NCBI GenBank assembly: GCA_963816545.1
Contig: CAWFLE010000007.1
Span: forward strand, 1,181,838 to 1,245,837
Direction of reading: 5' to 3'
DNA: 64,000 nucleotides
DNA from: Albimonas sp963816545
GTDB lineage: Bacteria; Pseudomonadota; Alphaproteobacteria; Rhodobacterales; Rhodobacteraceae
The notes beneath the pieces are model-generated. The model did no database searches. It worked only from the letters and a program-made list of their open reading frames with translations, and had not been told where the DNA came from. This document shows, piece after piece, positions 25,436 to 33,956 of the stretch. Positions within the stretch are counted from its first letter, which is position 1, and each line of letters starts with the position of its first letter. The translations under genes were made by a program, and so were the position numbers.

Positions 25436-26059
25436 TCAGGCGTCGCGGCGCTGCCGGCGGCGGGCGCGGATCTCCCGGCTGATCACGCGGTAGAGCCATA
25501 CGAGCAAGAGCCCGCCGACGACGATCCAGCTCACCGGCCCCAGATACGTCCCCACATCCTCGAAGGAGGCGCCCAGCCAGCGGCCCGCCAGGATCAGAAG
25601 GCCCGACCAGATGGCCGTCCCTGCGAGGCTCCAGATCAGGAAGGGCAGCCGCGGCATCTCCGACGCGCCCGCGGGCAGGGAGATTACCGTGCGCACGCCG
25701 GGGATGCAGCGGCCCAGGAACACCGCCATGCCGCCATGCCGGCTGAACCAGCCGAAGGCCTTCTCCACATCCTCGCGCGAGGCGCCGACCCAGACGCCCC
25801 AGCGGTCGAACCAGCCCAGCGTCCGCTCCCGCCCCAGCCAGCGCCCGGCCTCGTACCACACCCACGCGCCGGCCAGCGCGCCGAGGATGCCGCCGATCAG
25901 CGCGGCGGCGAGGCTGAGCTGACCCTGCGAGACGTGATACCCCGCGAGCGGGAGGACCAGCTCCGACGGGATGGGCGGAAACACGTTCTCCAGCAGCATG
26001 AGGAGGAACACGCCGAAGCCGCCGAGCAACTCCACGGTCGATCTGATCCACTGGTCCAT
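25436..26059 (-). CDS. DedA/SNARE-associated family membrane protein
   Basis: A 207-residue inner-membrane protein with five or six spans. The first amphipathic motif is ENVFPPIPSELVLPLAG, and the second is FLGRCIPGVRTVISLPAGAS followed by M. These are the two signature segments of DedA proteins, now thought to act as undecaprenyl-phosphate or phospholipid flippases. Length is normal. The C-terminus is basic (RRRQRRDA). The gene is monocistronic on the minus strand, converging on the 24920 gene. Confidence 0.92.
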   Translation of the reverse strand: MDQWIRSTVELLGGFGVFLLMLLENVFPPIPSELVLPLAGYHVSQGQLSLAAALIGGILGALAGAWVWYEAGRWLGRERTLGWFDRWGVWVGASREDVEKAFGWFSRHGGMAVFLGRCIPGVRTVISLPAGASEMPRLPFLIWSLAGTAIWSGLLILAGRWLGASFEDVGTYLGPVSWIVVGGLLLVWLYRVISREIRARRRQRRDA

Positions 26060-26193
26060 TCCGGGCGGTGCCTCCTCTGTTGGTCCTGCCGTGGGCCGGG
26101 TCGCCGCAGGTTGGGGAACCCGTGAGCTTGCCCTCCGTTCCTTCCTGACGCAGGCGCGGCCGCCCGGGCCGCCCGCAACTCGGGAGAGGACAC

Positions 26194-26280
26194 ATGCTCA
26201 AATTCATCGGCGGCACCGTCGGGATCATCTTCATCATCGGCCTGCTCGTGGTCATCGGCCTGCTCTCGCTGATCTTCTGA
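26194..26280 (+). CDS. 28-residue single-span membrane peptide
   Basis: ATG at 26194 behind GAGAGGA gives a 28-residue peptide: MLKFIGGTVG followed by an almost uninterrupted hydrophobic stretch rich in Ile, Leu, Val and Gly, ending LLSLIF. It would be one transmembrane helix with a lysine at position 3. The frame, ribosome site and composition look like a true small protein. It sits between divergent dedA and metY, 86 bp before metY. No family name can be given. Confidence 0.65.
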   Translation: MLKFIGGTVGIIFIIGLLVVIGLLSLIF

Positions 26281-26366
26281 TCGGCCGGCGTTTCCCTGCT
26301 GCGTCTCCCCGGCGCTTCGTCTAGTCTCCGCTCCGGTTCGCGACACCCAAGGGGAGGAAACCGGGC

Positions 26367-27668
26367 ATGACCGACGACGCCGCCACGCCGTCCTTCGGCT
26401 TCGACACGCTTCAGATCCATGCGGGGGCGCGGCCGGACCCGTCCACAGGCGCGCGGCAGACGCCGATCTATCAGAACACCGGCTACGTCTTCCGCGACGC
26501 GGAGCATGCGGCCGCGCTGTTCAACCTCCAGGAAGTCGGGTTCATCTACTCGCGCCTGACCAACCCCACAGTGTCGGTGCTGCAGGAGCGGATGGCGGCG
26601 CTGGAGGGGGGCGCGGGCGCCGTCTGCACCTCCTCGGGCCATGCGGCGCAGATCATGGCGCTGTTCCCGCTGATGCGGCCGGGCGACAACGTGGTGGTCT
26701 CGAACCGGCTCTATGGCGGGACGGTCACGCAGTTCTCCCAGACCTTCAAGCGCTTCGGGTGGGAGGCGAAGTTCGTCGACACCGAAAAGCCCGGAGAGGT
26801 CTCGCGCGCCGTCAACAAGCGCACCAAGGCCATCTTCTGCGAGTCGATCACCAACCCCGGCGGCTACGTCACCGACCTGCCCAGGATCGCGGCCATCGCC
26901 CAGAAGAAGGAGGTGCCGCTGATCGTCGACAACACGACGGCGAGTCCGTACCTGTGCCGGCCGATCGAGCATGGGGCGACGCTGGTGGTGCATTCCACCA
27001 CCAAGTACCTCTCGGGCTCGGGCCAGGCGGTCGGCGGCGCCATCATCGATTCCGGGACCTTCGACTGGACTTCCTGCGGCAAGCACCCCTCGTTGTTCGA
27101 GCCGGAGCCCGCCTATCACGGGCTGAAGTTCCACGAGACCTTCGGCCCCCTCGCCTTCACCTTCCACTCCATCGCCATCGGGCTGCGCGACCTCGGCATG
27201 ACCATGGCGCCGATGAACGCCTTCCTGACCCTGCTGGGGATCGAGACGCTGAGCCTGCGCATGGCCAAGCATGTCGAGAACGCGGTCAAGGTCGCGAGCT
27301 GGCTGGAGAACGATCCGCGGGTGGAGTTCGTGAGCTATGCGGGGCTGAAGTCCTCGCCCTATTACCGCCGGGCGCGGAAGCTCTATCCCCGGGGCGCGAG
27401 CGGGCTGTTCACCTTCGGCGTCAAGGGCGGCTACGACGCCTGCGTGAAGCTGGTGGACGCGGTGGAGATCTTCTCCCACGTGGCCAATCTCGGGGATACC
27501 CGCAGCCTCGTGATCCACTCCGCCTCCACCACCCACCGCCAGCTCACGCCCGAGCAGCAGGAGGCGGCGGGCGCCGGGCCGAACGTGGTGCGCATCTCCA
27601 TCGGGCTTGAGGATGCGGACGACCTGATCGCGGATCTCGACCAGGCGCTCGCGCGCGCCACGGCCTGA
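26367..27668 (+). CDS. metY: O-acetylhomoserine sulfhydrylase (aminocarboxypropyltransferase)
   Basis: A 433-residue Cys/Met-metabolism PLP enzyme. The N-terminal FGFDTLQIHAGARPDPSTGA and PIYQNTGYVF are typical of MetY. The PLP lysine is in VVHSTTKYLSGSG, and LFTFGVKGGYDAC and HSASTTHRQL near the C-terminus distinguish it from shorter cystathionine gamma-synthases. It makes homocysteine from O-acetylhomoserine and sulfide in the cytoplasm. GGGGAGG precedes the ATG. I see no SAM-II riboswitch in the 86-bp leader, so any methionine control must be by another route. Confidence 0.92.
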   Translation: MTDDAATPSFGFDTLQIHAGARPDPSTGARQTPIYQNTGYVFRDAEHAAALFNLQEVGFIYSRLTNPTVSVLQERMAALEGGAGAVCTSSGHAAQIMALFPLMRPGDNVVVSNRLYGGTVTQFSQTFKRFGWEAKFVDTEKPGEVSRAVNKRTKAIFCESITNPGGYVTDLPRIAAIAQKKEVPLIVDNTTASPYLCRPIEHGATLVVHSTTKYLSGSGQAVGGAIIDSGTFDWTSCGKHPSLFEPEPAYHGLKFHETFGPLAFTFHSIAIGLRDLGMTMAPMNAFLTLLGIETLSLRMAKHVENAVKVASWLENDPRVEFVSYAGLKSSPYYRRARKLYPRGASGLFTFGVKGGYDACVKLVDAVEIFSHVANLGDTRSLVIHSASTTHRQLTPEQQEAAGAGPNVVRISIGLEDADDLIADLDQALARATA

Positions 27669-27695
27669 AGCGGGCGGGCGAGGGAGGGACCAGCG

Positions 27696-28223
27696 ATGCG
27701 TCGGCCCCTGGCGATCGTCGCCGGCGCGCTGCTCCTGCTCGCCACCGGCGCGGCGGCGATGGAGCCGCCGCCGCCCAATCCCCGCAACGCGGGCCCGCGG
27801 CCGGAGGCGTCGGACGTGGCCGCGCCCCCGACCAGCCCCCGGGACGAGGAGGCGTCTGCCGGCCTCCGCGCCTTCCCGCCGCCGGCGCCCGGCGTCTCGC
27901 TTCCTCCGCCCAACCCGCGGCGCGGACTGGCCGCCGTCGCCTCGGCGCTGCCCCCGCAGGATGAGCCAGCCGTCGCCGTCCCGGGAGTCCGCCTGCCGCC
28001 GGCGCGGCCAAGCCGGATCCCCGCGCCCACCGGCCACGGGCTGATGCTGATCGGGATATACGGGAGCGAGGACCGGCCCCGCGCCCTCCTGCGCCTGCCC
28101 TCCGGCGCCGTCCACCGCGCGGCGGTCGGCCAGACGGTGGCGGGTGTGACGGTGATGCGGATCTCGAAAGGCGTGGTCTCGGTTCGCGCAGGCTCCCGCG
28201 AGTCGACGCTGACGATGCCCTAG
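27696..28223 (+). CDS. secreted proline-rich protein with GspC/PilP-like C-terminus
   Basis: A 175-residue protein with a signal peptide of about 21 residues (MRRPLAIVAGALLLLATGAA). A long proline-rich, low-complexity linker (about residues 22-113) follows. A compact C-terminal domain reads GLMLIGIYGSEDRPRALLRL then VGQTVAGVTVMRISKGVVSV. That last part has the pattern of the HR domain of type II secretion GspC, or PilP-like beta domains, in which a short beta barrel follows a flexible linker. No other secretion gene is nearby. It overlaps the convergent 28220 gene by four bases. Confidence 0.75.
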   Translation: MRRPLAIVAGALLLLATGAAAMEPPPPNPRNAGPRPEASDVAAPPTSPRDEEASAGLRAFPPPAPGVSLPPPNPRRGLAAVASALPPQDEPAVAVPGVRLPPARPSRIPAPTGHGLMLIGIYGSEDRPRALLRLPSGAVHRAAVGQTVAGVTVMRISKGVVSVRAGSRESTLTMP

Positions 28224-29839
28224 CCGCCGGCCCGCCAGGCCGCCCAGGCCTCGGGCGTGTCGAGGTCCAGCCGCGCGCCCCTGCCCGGCGTGGGCGTCAG
28301 CGCCACGAGGTCGGCATGGGCGCGCAGCAGCTCCCGCGCGCCTTCGTCGCCCGTCAGCCGCCCCAGATTCTCGAAGAAGCGACGGCCGAACAGGACGGGA
28401 TGGCCCGGCCGCCCCTGCTCGTCCGCCGCCCGGCAGATCGCACGACCGGCCTCCGGGTCATAGGCGGCGATCAGCGCATCGACGTGCCGCGCCCCGATCT
28501 CCGGCATGTCCGCCAGCGCCACCACCACGGCGTCCGCATCAGGCCGGGCGGCGGCGAGGCCCGCGCGGATGGACGAGGCCATCCCCTCGGCCGCCGAGGG
28601 ATTGTCCACCGTCCGCACCGCCAGCCCGCGCAGCGCCTCGCGCCGGGCCCGATCCTCGGGACGGAGCACCACGACCACCTCGGCCGCGGCGCTGTCGGCC
28701 AGCGCGCGGGCCATGCGGCGCAGCACCGGCTCCCCCTCCACCTCCTCCAGCAGCTTGTCGCGCCCCCCCATCCGGGAGGACGCGCCGGCGGCGAGGAGCA
28801 GGGCGCTGACCGTGGGCCGGACGGGCGCGGCGGCGCCCCCGGCGCGGGGCTGCGGGCGCGAGGGGATCTCCTTCAGGAGCCCGCCGACGCCCATGCCGGC
28901 GATGTCCGCCGCCGTCACCTCCAGCCTGCAGGCGAGCCGCTCCAGCACCCAGTCCGTCCCGCTCAGCGCCGGGGAGCGGCTGGAGCCCGGCATCCCCAGC
29001 ACCGGCCGCCCCCCGAGGTCGCCCAGGAACATCAGGTTCCCCGGGTCCACCGGCATCCCGAAGCGGATCAGCCGCCCGCCCGCCGCCTCCACCGCCGCGG
29101 GCGCCACGTCGCGCCGGTCCGACGGGGCCGAGCCGCCGAGCACCAGCACCATCTCGCCCCGCGCGCGCCGAAGCGCCTCGACCATCGGCGCCAGCTCATG
29201 CGCCACGCGGGCCTCGTCCGCCACGCCCATGCCCAGCGCCGCGAGACGCACCCGAAGCGCCTCGGATCCCTTGTCGAGCAGGCTCGGCTTCAGGCCGGGC
29301 ACGGAGCTGAGCACGAGGCTCGCCCGCGCAAGCCGCACGGGGTGGCAGCGCAGCGCCTCCCCGTCCCGAAGGATGGCGGCGGCGCGCTCCACCGCCTCGC
29401 GCGGGGCCGCGTAGGGGATGATCTTCACCGTCGCCGCCAACTGGCGCGGCCCGACGCGCGCGTAGTCCGGCAGGGTGGAGACGGTGATCGCCTCATGCAC
29501 CGCGTTGGCCGCGTCGATCCGCGCCCGGTCCACCCGCACCACGCCCGTGGCCAGCGCATGGAGGTTCGCCCGCCCCGTGAACGGCGCGCCGAGCGAGACG
29601 CCCAGCGCCAGCGGGTCCGGCGCCAGCGCCGCGCCCAGCAGCGCCGCCGCCGGATCCTCGCCCAGATCCCCCGCATCGAGCCGCGCGGCGACGACCGCAT
29701 CGACGCCTGCGCCACGCAGATGCGCCACGTCCTCGGGCGACAGCGCCGCGCCCTTCTTCAGGCGCCGTCCGTCCACGGTGAGGGAATGCGCGAGGATCGC
29801 CCCCTCGGCCTCCGCGAGGGGGAGGGGGCCGAACCTCAT
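28220..29839 (-). CDS. molybdopterin-binding / MobA-like nucleotidyltransferase fusion
   Basis: A 539-residue two-domain protein. Residues 1 to about 330 resemble the molybdopterin-binding (MoeA/CinA-like) domain, with VLVLGGSAPSDRRDVAP and FGMPVDPGNLMFLG. From about residue 345, SALLLAAGASSRMGGRDKLL begins a nucleotidyltransferase of the MobA/MocA type with VALADMPEIG and GRPGHPVLFGRRF. Such fusions attach CMP or GMP to molybdopterin for xanthine-dehydrogenase-family enzymes. The start overlaps the xdhC stop by four bases. Context with xdhC, coxE and coxD supports maturation of a molybdenum hydroxylase; cytidylyl transfer is the more likely reaction. Confidence 0.88.
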   Translation of the reverse strand: MRFGPLPLAEAEGAILAHSLTVDGRRLKKGAALSPEDVAHLRGAGVDAVVAARLDAGDLGEDPAAALLGAALAPDPLALGVSLGAPFTGRANLHALATGVVRVDRARIDAANAVHEAITVSTLPDYARVGPRQLAATVKIIPYAAPREAVERAAAILRDGEALRCHPVRLARASLVLSSVPGLKPSLLDKGSEALRVRLAALGMGVADEARVAHELAPMVEALRRARGEMVLVLGGSAPSDRRDVAPAAVEAAGGRLIRFGMPVDPGNLMFLGDLGGRPVLGMPGSSRSPALSGTDWVLERLACRLEVTAADIAGMGVGGLLKEIPSRPQPRAGGAAAPVRPTVSALLLAAGASSRMGGRDKLLEEVEGEPVLRRMARALADSAAAEVVVVLRPEDRARREALRGLAVRTVDNPSAAEGMASSIRAGLAAARPDADAVVVALADMPEIGARHVDALIAAYDPEAGRAICRAADEQGRPGHPVLFGRRFFENLGRLTGDEGARELLRAHADLVALTPTPGRGARLDLDTPEAWAAWRAGG

Positions 29840-30870
29840 GCCGCGTGCGCCGCCTGCGCCTCTCCGGGCCGGGTCTCGGGCCGCCGCAGCCGCTCGGTGA
29901 TCTCGGCCAGCGCCGAGAGGGCGATCTCCGCGGGGGTGGAGGCGCCGATATCGGCGCCGAGCGGCGCGTGGATGCGCCCGATCTCGGCCTCCGAGAACCC
30001 CGCCTCCGCCAGCCGCGCCACCCGCTTGGCGTGGGTCTTCTTCGACCCGAGGCAGCCGAGATAGAACACGTCCGACTTCAGCGCCCGCCGGATCGCGGGG
30101 TCGTCCAGCTTCGGGTCATGCGTCAGCGTCACCACCGCCGTGCGGGCGTCGAGGCCGAGCTTGTCCAGCGCCTCGTCCGGCCAGTCATGCAGGATGCGCT
30201 CCCCCGGAAAGCGGGCCTGGGAGCCGAAGGCGTCGCGCGGGTCCACCAGCGCCGCGTCATAGCCCGCGATCCGCGCCATCGGCATCAGCGCCTGGGCGAT
30301 ATGCACCGCGCCGACCACGATCATCCGCAGCGGCGGGTTGTGGACGCCGAGGAACCAGTCCTCCGCCGAGCCCGACTTGTCGGAATGAAGCCGCGACGCC
30401 GCCTCCCGGTCCAGCGCGCCCGTCCCCGCGCCGTCCAGCAGCCGCCGCTCCCAGGTCTTCAGGTTCACCGCCAGCGCCACGGCGCGGCGGGCGGCGCGGG
30501 CCTCCGCCAGCTCCCGGATCAGCGCCTCCTCCGGCCCCTTCCCGACGCCGACCGGCTCCACCATGATGCGGATGGTGCCGCCGCAGGCGAGGCCCACGGC
30601 GAAGGCCTCGTCGTCCGAGACGCCGTATTCGAGCACCCGGCACTCGCCGTCCTCCAGCGCCTCCAGCGCCTCGGCCACCACCGCGCCCTCGACGCAGCCG
30701 CCGGAGACGGAGCCCATGATCTCCGCCTCCTCCGAGATCACGAGCTGGCTTCCCGCCGGACGGGGCGCCGAGCCCCAGGTCTGGACCACGGTGGCCAGCG
30801 CCGCGCGCTTGCCGGCGGCCATCCAGTCCAGCGCGATCTCCGGGATGCGATCATGTTCGGCGACGGTCAT
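29836..30870 (-). CDS. xdhC: XdhC/CoxF-family molybdenum hydroxylase maturation factor
   Basis: A 344-residue protein of the XdhC/CoxI family, which binds molybdenum cofactor and inserts it in sulfurated form into xanthine-dehydrogenase-type enzymes. GSVSGGCVEGAVV is the N-terminal signature, and the Rossmann domain contains VVGAVHIAQAL and YLGCLGSKKTHAKR. I place the start at 30870 (MTVAEHDRIPEI) behind GGAGG; the frame runs up to 30909 through a palindrome that is not coding-like. It is operonic with the MobA-like fusion. The target enzyme is not in the window. Confidence 0.9.
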   Translation of the reverse strand: MTVAEHDRIPEIALDWMAAGKRAALATVVQTWGSAPRPAGSQLVISEEAEIMGSVSGGCVEGAVVAEALEALEDGECRVLEYGVSDDEAFAVGLACGGTIRIMVEPVGVGKGPEEALIRELAEARAARRAVALAVNLKTWERRLLDGAGTGALDREAASRLHSDKSGSAEDWFLGVHNPPLRMIVVGAVHIAQALMPMARIAGYDAALVDPRDAFGSQARFPGERILHDWPDEALDKLGLDARTAVVTLTHDPKLDDPAIRRALKSDVFYLGCLGSKKTHAKRVARLAEAGFSEAEIGRIHAPLGADIGASTPAEIALSALAEITERLRRPETRPGEAQAAHAA

Positions 30871-30892
30871 GGCGTCCTCCGCGGTTCGGGGC

Positions 30893-30907
30893 GTTTCGCT
30901 GCGAAAC
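30893..30907. promoter_or_regulatory. GTTTCG-CTG-CGAAAC palindrome upstream of xdhC
   Basis: A perfect 15-bp inverted repeat 23 bp upstream of the xdhC start and about 70 bp from the divergent gene at 30977. It is identical to the copy at 5230-5244. The position fits an operator, but the same motif also occurs between convergent genes, so a repeat-family explanation is also possible. Confidence 0.5.
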
Positions 30908-30976
30908 ATAGTGCGCCGGGAGGGGGCCGCGCCAGTGGCGCCTTGCGCGGGGCGCGCGCGGCGCCACCTTCGGAGG

Positions 30977-31612
30977 ATGCGCCTGCTGCTCGCCCTCCTG
31001 CTCCTCGCCCTCCCCGCCCACGCGGCCCAACCGTGGCGGAACGCCGAGTGGGGGATGGACGCGCAGGCGCTGACCGCCGCCGTCCCGGGCCTGAGGGAGG
31101 CGAACCTCGTCTATGGCGGCGGCCTGCGCGGCGCCTTCGTGCTGACGGAGACGGAGCTCGCCGGCCTCCCCTTCCGCGCGATCTTCCAGATGGGCAAGGA
31201 CGGCCTGCGCCAGATCCTGTTCGAGAAGCGCCGCCGCGGGATCGCGCCGGACGACCCCGCGCGCCTGCTCGCCTCGCTTCGCGACACGCTGGGGCCCGAG
31301 GCTCGCCTCTGCCGGGATCTCGACGGCGCCGAGACCTGGGTGGAGGCGGTCTGGCGGCGGCCCGACGGGATCGCGCATCTGGTGCTGACGGACTTCTGGA
31401 CGCCGGAGGTCCTGACCTCCCGCGGCGCCGACCCGCTCTACAACCTGCCGACCGAACGACGGGAAGAGTTCCGTGAGCTGCGCTTCCTCAGCCGGGAGTT
31501 CGAGGGCGCCGGAGGGCCGAAGCCGCAGGCCCTGCCTCGGAGGCTGCTGCTCCGCTGGCACGCGCCCGAGGCGGACGAGCTCGCCTCCCCCCGCTGCCCG
31601 CTTCAGGACTGA
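30977..31612 (+). CDS. secreted protein of unknown function
   Basis: A 211-residue protein with a clear signal peptide (MRLLLALLLLALPAHAA). The mature part starts PWRNAEWGMDAQALTAAVPG, a pattern seen in small periplasmic or lipoprotein-like proteins of unknown role. GGAGG directly abuts the ATG, which is closer than usual. The gene is antiparallel to the cox/xdh maturation genes and wedged between xdhC and coxE, overlapping the coxE 3' end by ten bases. I do not recognise the family. Confidence 0.7.
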   Translation: MRLLLALLLLALPAHAAQPWRNAEWGMDAQALTAAVPGLREANLVYGGGLRGAFVLTETELAGLPFRAIFQMGKDGLRQILFEKRRRGIAPDDPARLLASLRDTLGPEARLCRDLDGAETWVEAVWRRPDGIAHLVLTDFWTPEVLTSRGADPLYNLPTERREEFRELRFLSREFEGAGGPKPQALPRRLLLRWHAPEADELASPRCPLQD

Positions 31613-32853
31613 TCCAGCATCGCCATCAGCCGGCGTTTTTCCCCTGCGTCGTCGGCCCGCGTCAGCGCCTGCGCAAGCCCCTCGAGGCTCGAGACGTTAT
31701 GGGCCGCGCGGAAGCTGTCCACATGCGGCAGCAGCGCCTTCACCCCGCCGGCCCGCGGCGCGAAGCCGTCCCAGCGCAGCAGCGGGTTCAGCCAGATCAG
31801 CTTGCGGCAGGAGAGCTGCAGCCGCTCCGCCTCCGCCGCCAGCCGCGAGGGGTCGTCCCGGTCCAGCCCGTCGGTGATCAGCAGCACCACCGCCCCCTGC
31901 CCCAGCACGCGCCGGGACCAGTCGCGGTTGAAGACGTGGAGCGATTCCCCGATCCGGGTGCCGCCCTCCCAGTCCTGCGCCTCCCGCCCGCAGGCGGCGA
32001 GCGCGGCGTCCGCATCCCGCTGCATCAGGTGCCGGGTGACGTTGGTCAGCCGGGTGCCGAAGGTGAAGGCGTGGACCCTGGCCCAGCCGGCGCCCTTCTC
32101 GTTGGCCGCCGTGTGCAGGAAATGCAGCAGCATCCGACTGTAGCTGCTCATGGACCCGGAGATGTCGCACAAGGCCACGAGGTTCGGCCACCGGATCGCG
32201 CGGGAGCGCATCTTGAAGGCGCCCACGTCGCCCCCCTGCCGCATCGCCGCGCGCATGGTCGCCCGCCAGTCCGGCCGCCGCCCGGCCACCGAGGCCCGCG
32301 TCCGGCGCGAGGCGATGGGCTTCACCGGCAGCGTCAGCCGGGCGATGGCGCGGCGCGCCTGCGCGGCCTCCGACGCCGTCATCTGCTCGAAGTCGGTCTG
32401 CTTGAGCTTCTCGTCGGCAGAGAACGTCAGCGTCGCGTCCACCTCGATCTCGGTCTCTTCCTCCTCCTGCGGCATGGCGCGGTCGGCGCCGTCCAGCAGC
32501 GCCTCGGCGGCCCGACGCTCGGCGTCCTGCGGGGGCGGAGGCGCCTCCTGCGTCCGCACCATCGGGCTCAGCAGGCTCATCATCTTCTCAAGGAACTGCG
32601 GGTCGCGCCAGAACAGCCGGAAGGTCTGGGCGAAGATCTGCCGGTGCTCGGGGCGCGAGACGAAGCACGCATGCAGCGTCCAGTAGAAGTCCCGCTTGTC
32701 GGAGAACCCCGCTGCCTCCACCGCCCGGATCGCGTCCGTGACCCGACCCGGCCCCACCGGCAGCCCCGCCTTCCGCAGCGCACGCGCGAAATGCACGATG
32801 TTGGCGGCGAGCTTGCCGTCCTCCGGTATCCCCAGATCGCCCAGGCTCGCCAT
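31603..32853 (-). CDS. coxE: CoxE-like VWA-domain protein
   Basis: A 416-residue protein with an alpha-helical N-terminal half, an acidic linker (QEEEETEIEVD near residue 145) and a C-terminal von Willebrand A domain. The MIDAS motif is LCDISGSMSS (DxSxS), with GTRIGES and ITDGLD supplying the other metal contacts. The start at 32853 overlaps the stop of the AAA gene by one base (TGATG). CoxE works with the MoxR-type ATPase CoxD in assembling the copper/molybdenum or molybdenum site of CO-dehydrogenase-type enzymes. Confidence 0.9.
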   Translation of the reverse strand: MASLGDLGIPEDGKLAANIVHFARALRKAGLPVGPGRVTDAIRAVEAAGFSDKRDFYWTLHACFVSRPEHRQIFAQTFRLFWRDPQFLEKMMSLLSPMVRTQEAPPPPQDAERRAAEALLDGADRAMPQEEEETEIEVDATLTFSADEKLKQTDFEQMTASEAAQARRAIARLTLPVKPIASRRTRASVAGRRPDWRATMRAAMRQGGDVGAFKMRSRAIRWPNLVALCDISGSMSSYSRMLLHFLHTAANEKGAGWARVHAFTFGTRLTNVTRHLMQRDADAALAACGREAQDWEGGTRIGESLHVFNRDWSRRVLGQGAVVLLITDGLDRDDPSRLAAEAERLQLSCRKLIWLNPLLRWDGFAPRAGGVKALLPHVDSFRAAHNVSSLEGLAQALTRADDAGEKRRLMAMLDQS

Positions 32854-33800
32854 CAGGCCGGCAGCGCCGCCCGCGCCTTGTCCAGCAGGCGCTTGGCCTC
32901 CGAGCCCTGCATCTTCTGGATGTCGTCCTGATATTTCAGGATCGCCCCCAGCGTGTCCGCGATCACCTGCGGGCTCAGCGCCACCGCGTCCAGCGCCACG
33001 AGGCACTTGGCCCAGTCGATCGCCTCCGCCACGCCGGGCTTCTTGAACAGGTCCGCCTCCCGGAGCTGCTGCACGAAGGCCACCACCTCGCGGCTCAGCG
33101 TCTCCTGCGCCTCGGGCGCGCGGGCGGCGAGGATCTCCATCTCCCGCTCGAAATTCGGATAGTCCACCCAGTGGTAGAGGCAGCGGCGCTTGAGCGCGTC
33201 ATGCACCTCCCGCGTGCGGTTGGAGGTGAGGATGACGATGGGCGGCTCCTCGGCCTTGATCACCCCGATCTCGGGGATCGTCACCTGGAAATCCGACAGC
33301 GCCTCCAGCAGGAACGCCTCGAATGGCTCGTCCGTGCGGTCGATCTCGTCGATCAGCAGCACCGGCGCGCCGCCCGGCTGGGGCCGCATGGCCTGCAGCA
33401 GCGGCCGCTCGATCAGGTAGTCGGAGGAGAACAGCTCCTCGGTCAGCGCCTCGCGATCCTCGGTTCCCACCGCCTCGGCGGAGCGGATCGCCACCATCTG
33501 GGCCGCGAAGTTCCACTCGTAGACCGCCGAGGACGCATCCAGCCCCTCGTAGCACTGCAGCCGGATCAGCCGCCGCCCCAGCGCCTGCGCCAGCGCCTTG
33601 GCGATCTCGGTCTTGCCGACCCCCGCCTCGCCCTCCAGGAACAGCGGCCGCCCGAGCTTCAACGCCAGGAACACGACGGTCGCGAGGTCGCGCCCGCAGA
33701 CGTACCCGACCTCCGCCAGCATCCGTTGCGCGGAGTCGATCCCGTCGGGCGGAAAACCCGCCCCCGAGCCCCCCTGCAAATGCGGTGATGTCTGGGTCAT
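32853..33800 (-). CDS. coxD: CoxD-like MoxR-family AAA+ ATPase
   Basis: A 315-residue AAA+ protein. Walker A is EGEAGVGKTEIAKAL (about residue 50), Walker B is VLLIDEIDRTDEPFEAFLLE, sensor 1 is ILTSNRT, and RCLYHWVDYPNFERE is typical of the CoxD subgroup of MoxR ATPases. I choose ATG 33800, preceded by AGGGG with seven-base spacing, over ATG 33806. With the adjacent CoxE it forms the chaperone pair needed for maturation of CO-dehydrogenase-like molybdenum hydroxylases. Confidence 0.92.
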   Translation of the reverse strand: MTQTSPHLQGGSGAGFPPDGIDSAQRMLAEVGYVCGRDLATVVFLALKLGRPLFLEGEAGVGKTEIAKALAQALGRRLIRLQCYEGLDASSAVYEWNFAAQMVAIRSAEAVGTEDREALTEELFSSDYLIERPLLQAMRPQPGGAPVLLIDEIDRTDEPFEAFLLEALSDFQVTIPEIGVIKAEEPPIVILTSNRTREVHDALKRRCLYHWVDYPNFEREMEILAARAPEAQETLSREVVAFVQQLREADLFKKPGVAEAIDWAKCLVALDAVALSPQVIADTLGAILKYQDDIQKMQGSEAKRLLDKARAALPA

Positions 33801-33956
33801 TCGCATTCCCCTGCTGGCCGGCCCGGGCCGATGCCCGGTGTCCGCACAAGAAAGGCGCCGCGGGACGAGGTCAACCCCGCCCGCGGCCGCGTCGCAGCCC
33901 GCTCCGGGAGCGCGCGACGCTCCCGTTTCACCCCCGGAACGAAAGGAGAGAGACGG

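Noticed and set aside
26281..26366. SAM-II riboswitch upstream of metY
   Set aside because: The leader is short and lacks the conserved pseudoknot words expected for SAM-II; it has only a purine-rich ribosome site.
25401..28115. 900-codon minus-strand frame across dedA and metY
   Set aside because: Arg/Gly-rich composition, no start signal, and it overlaps confidently identified genes on both strands.
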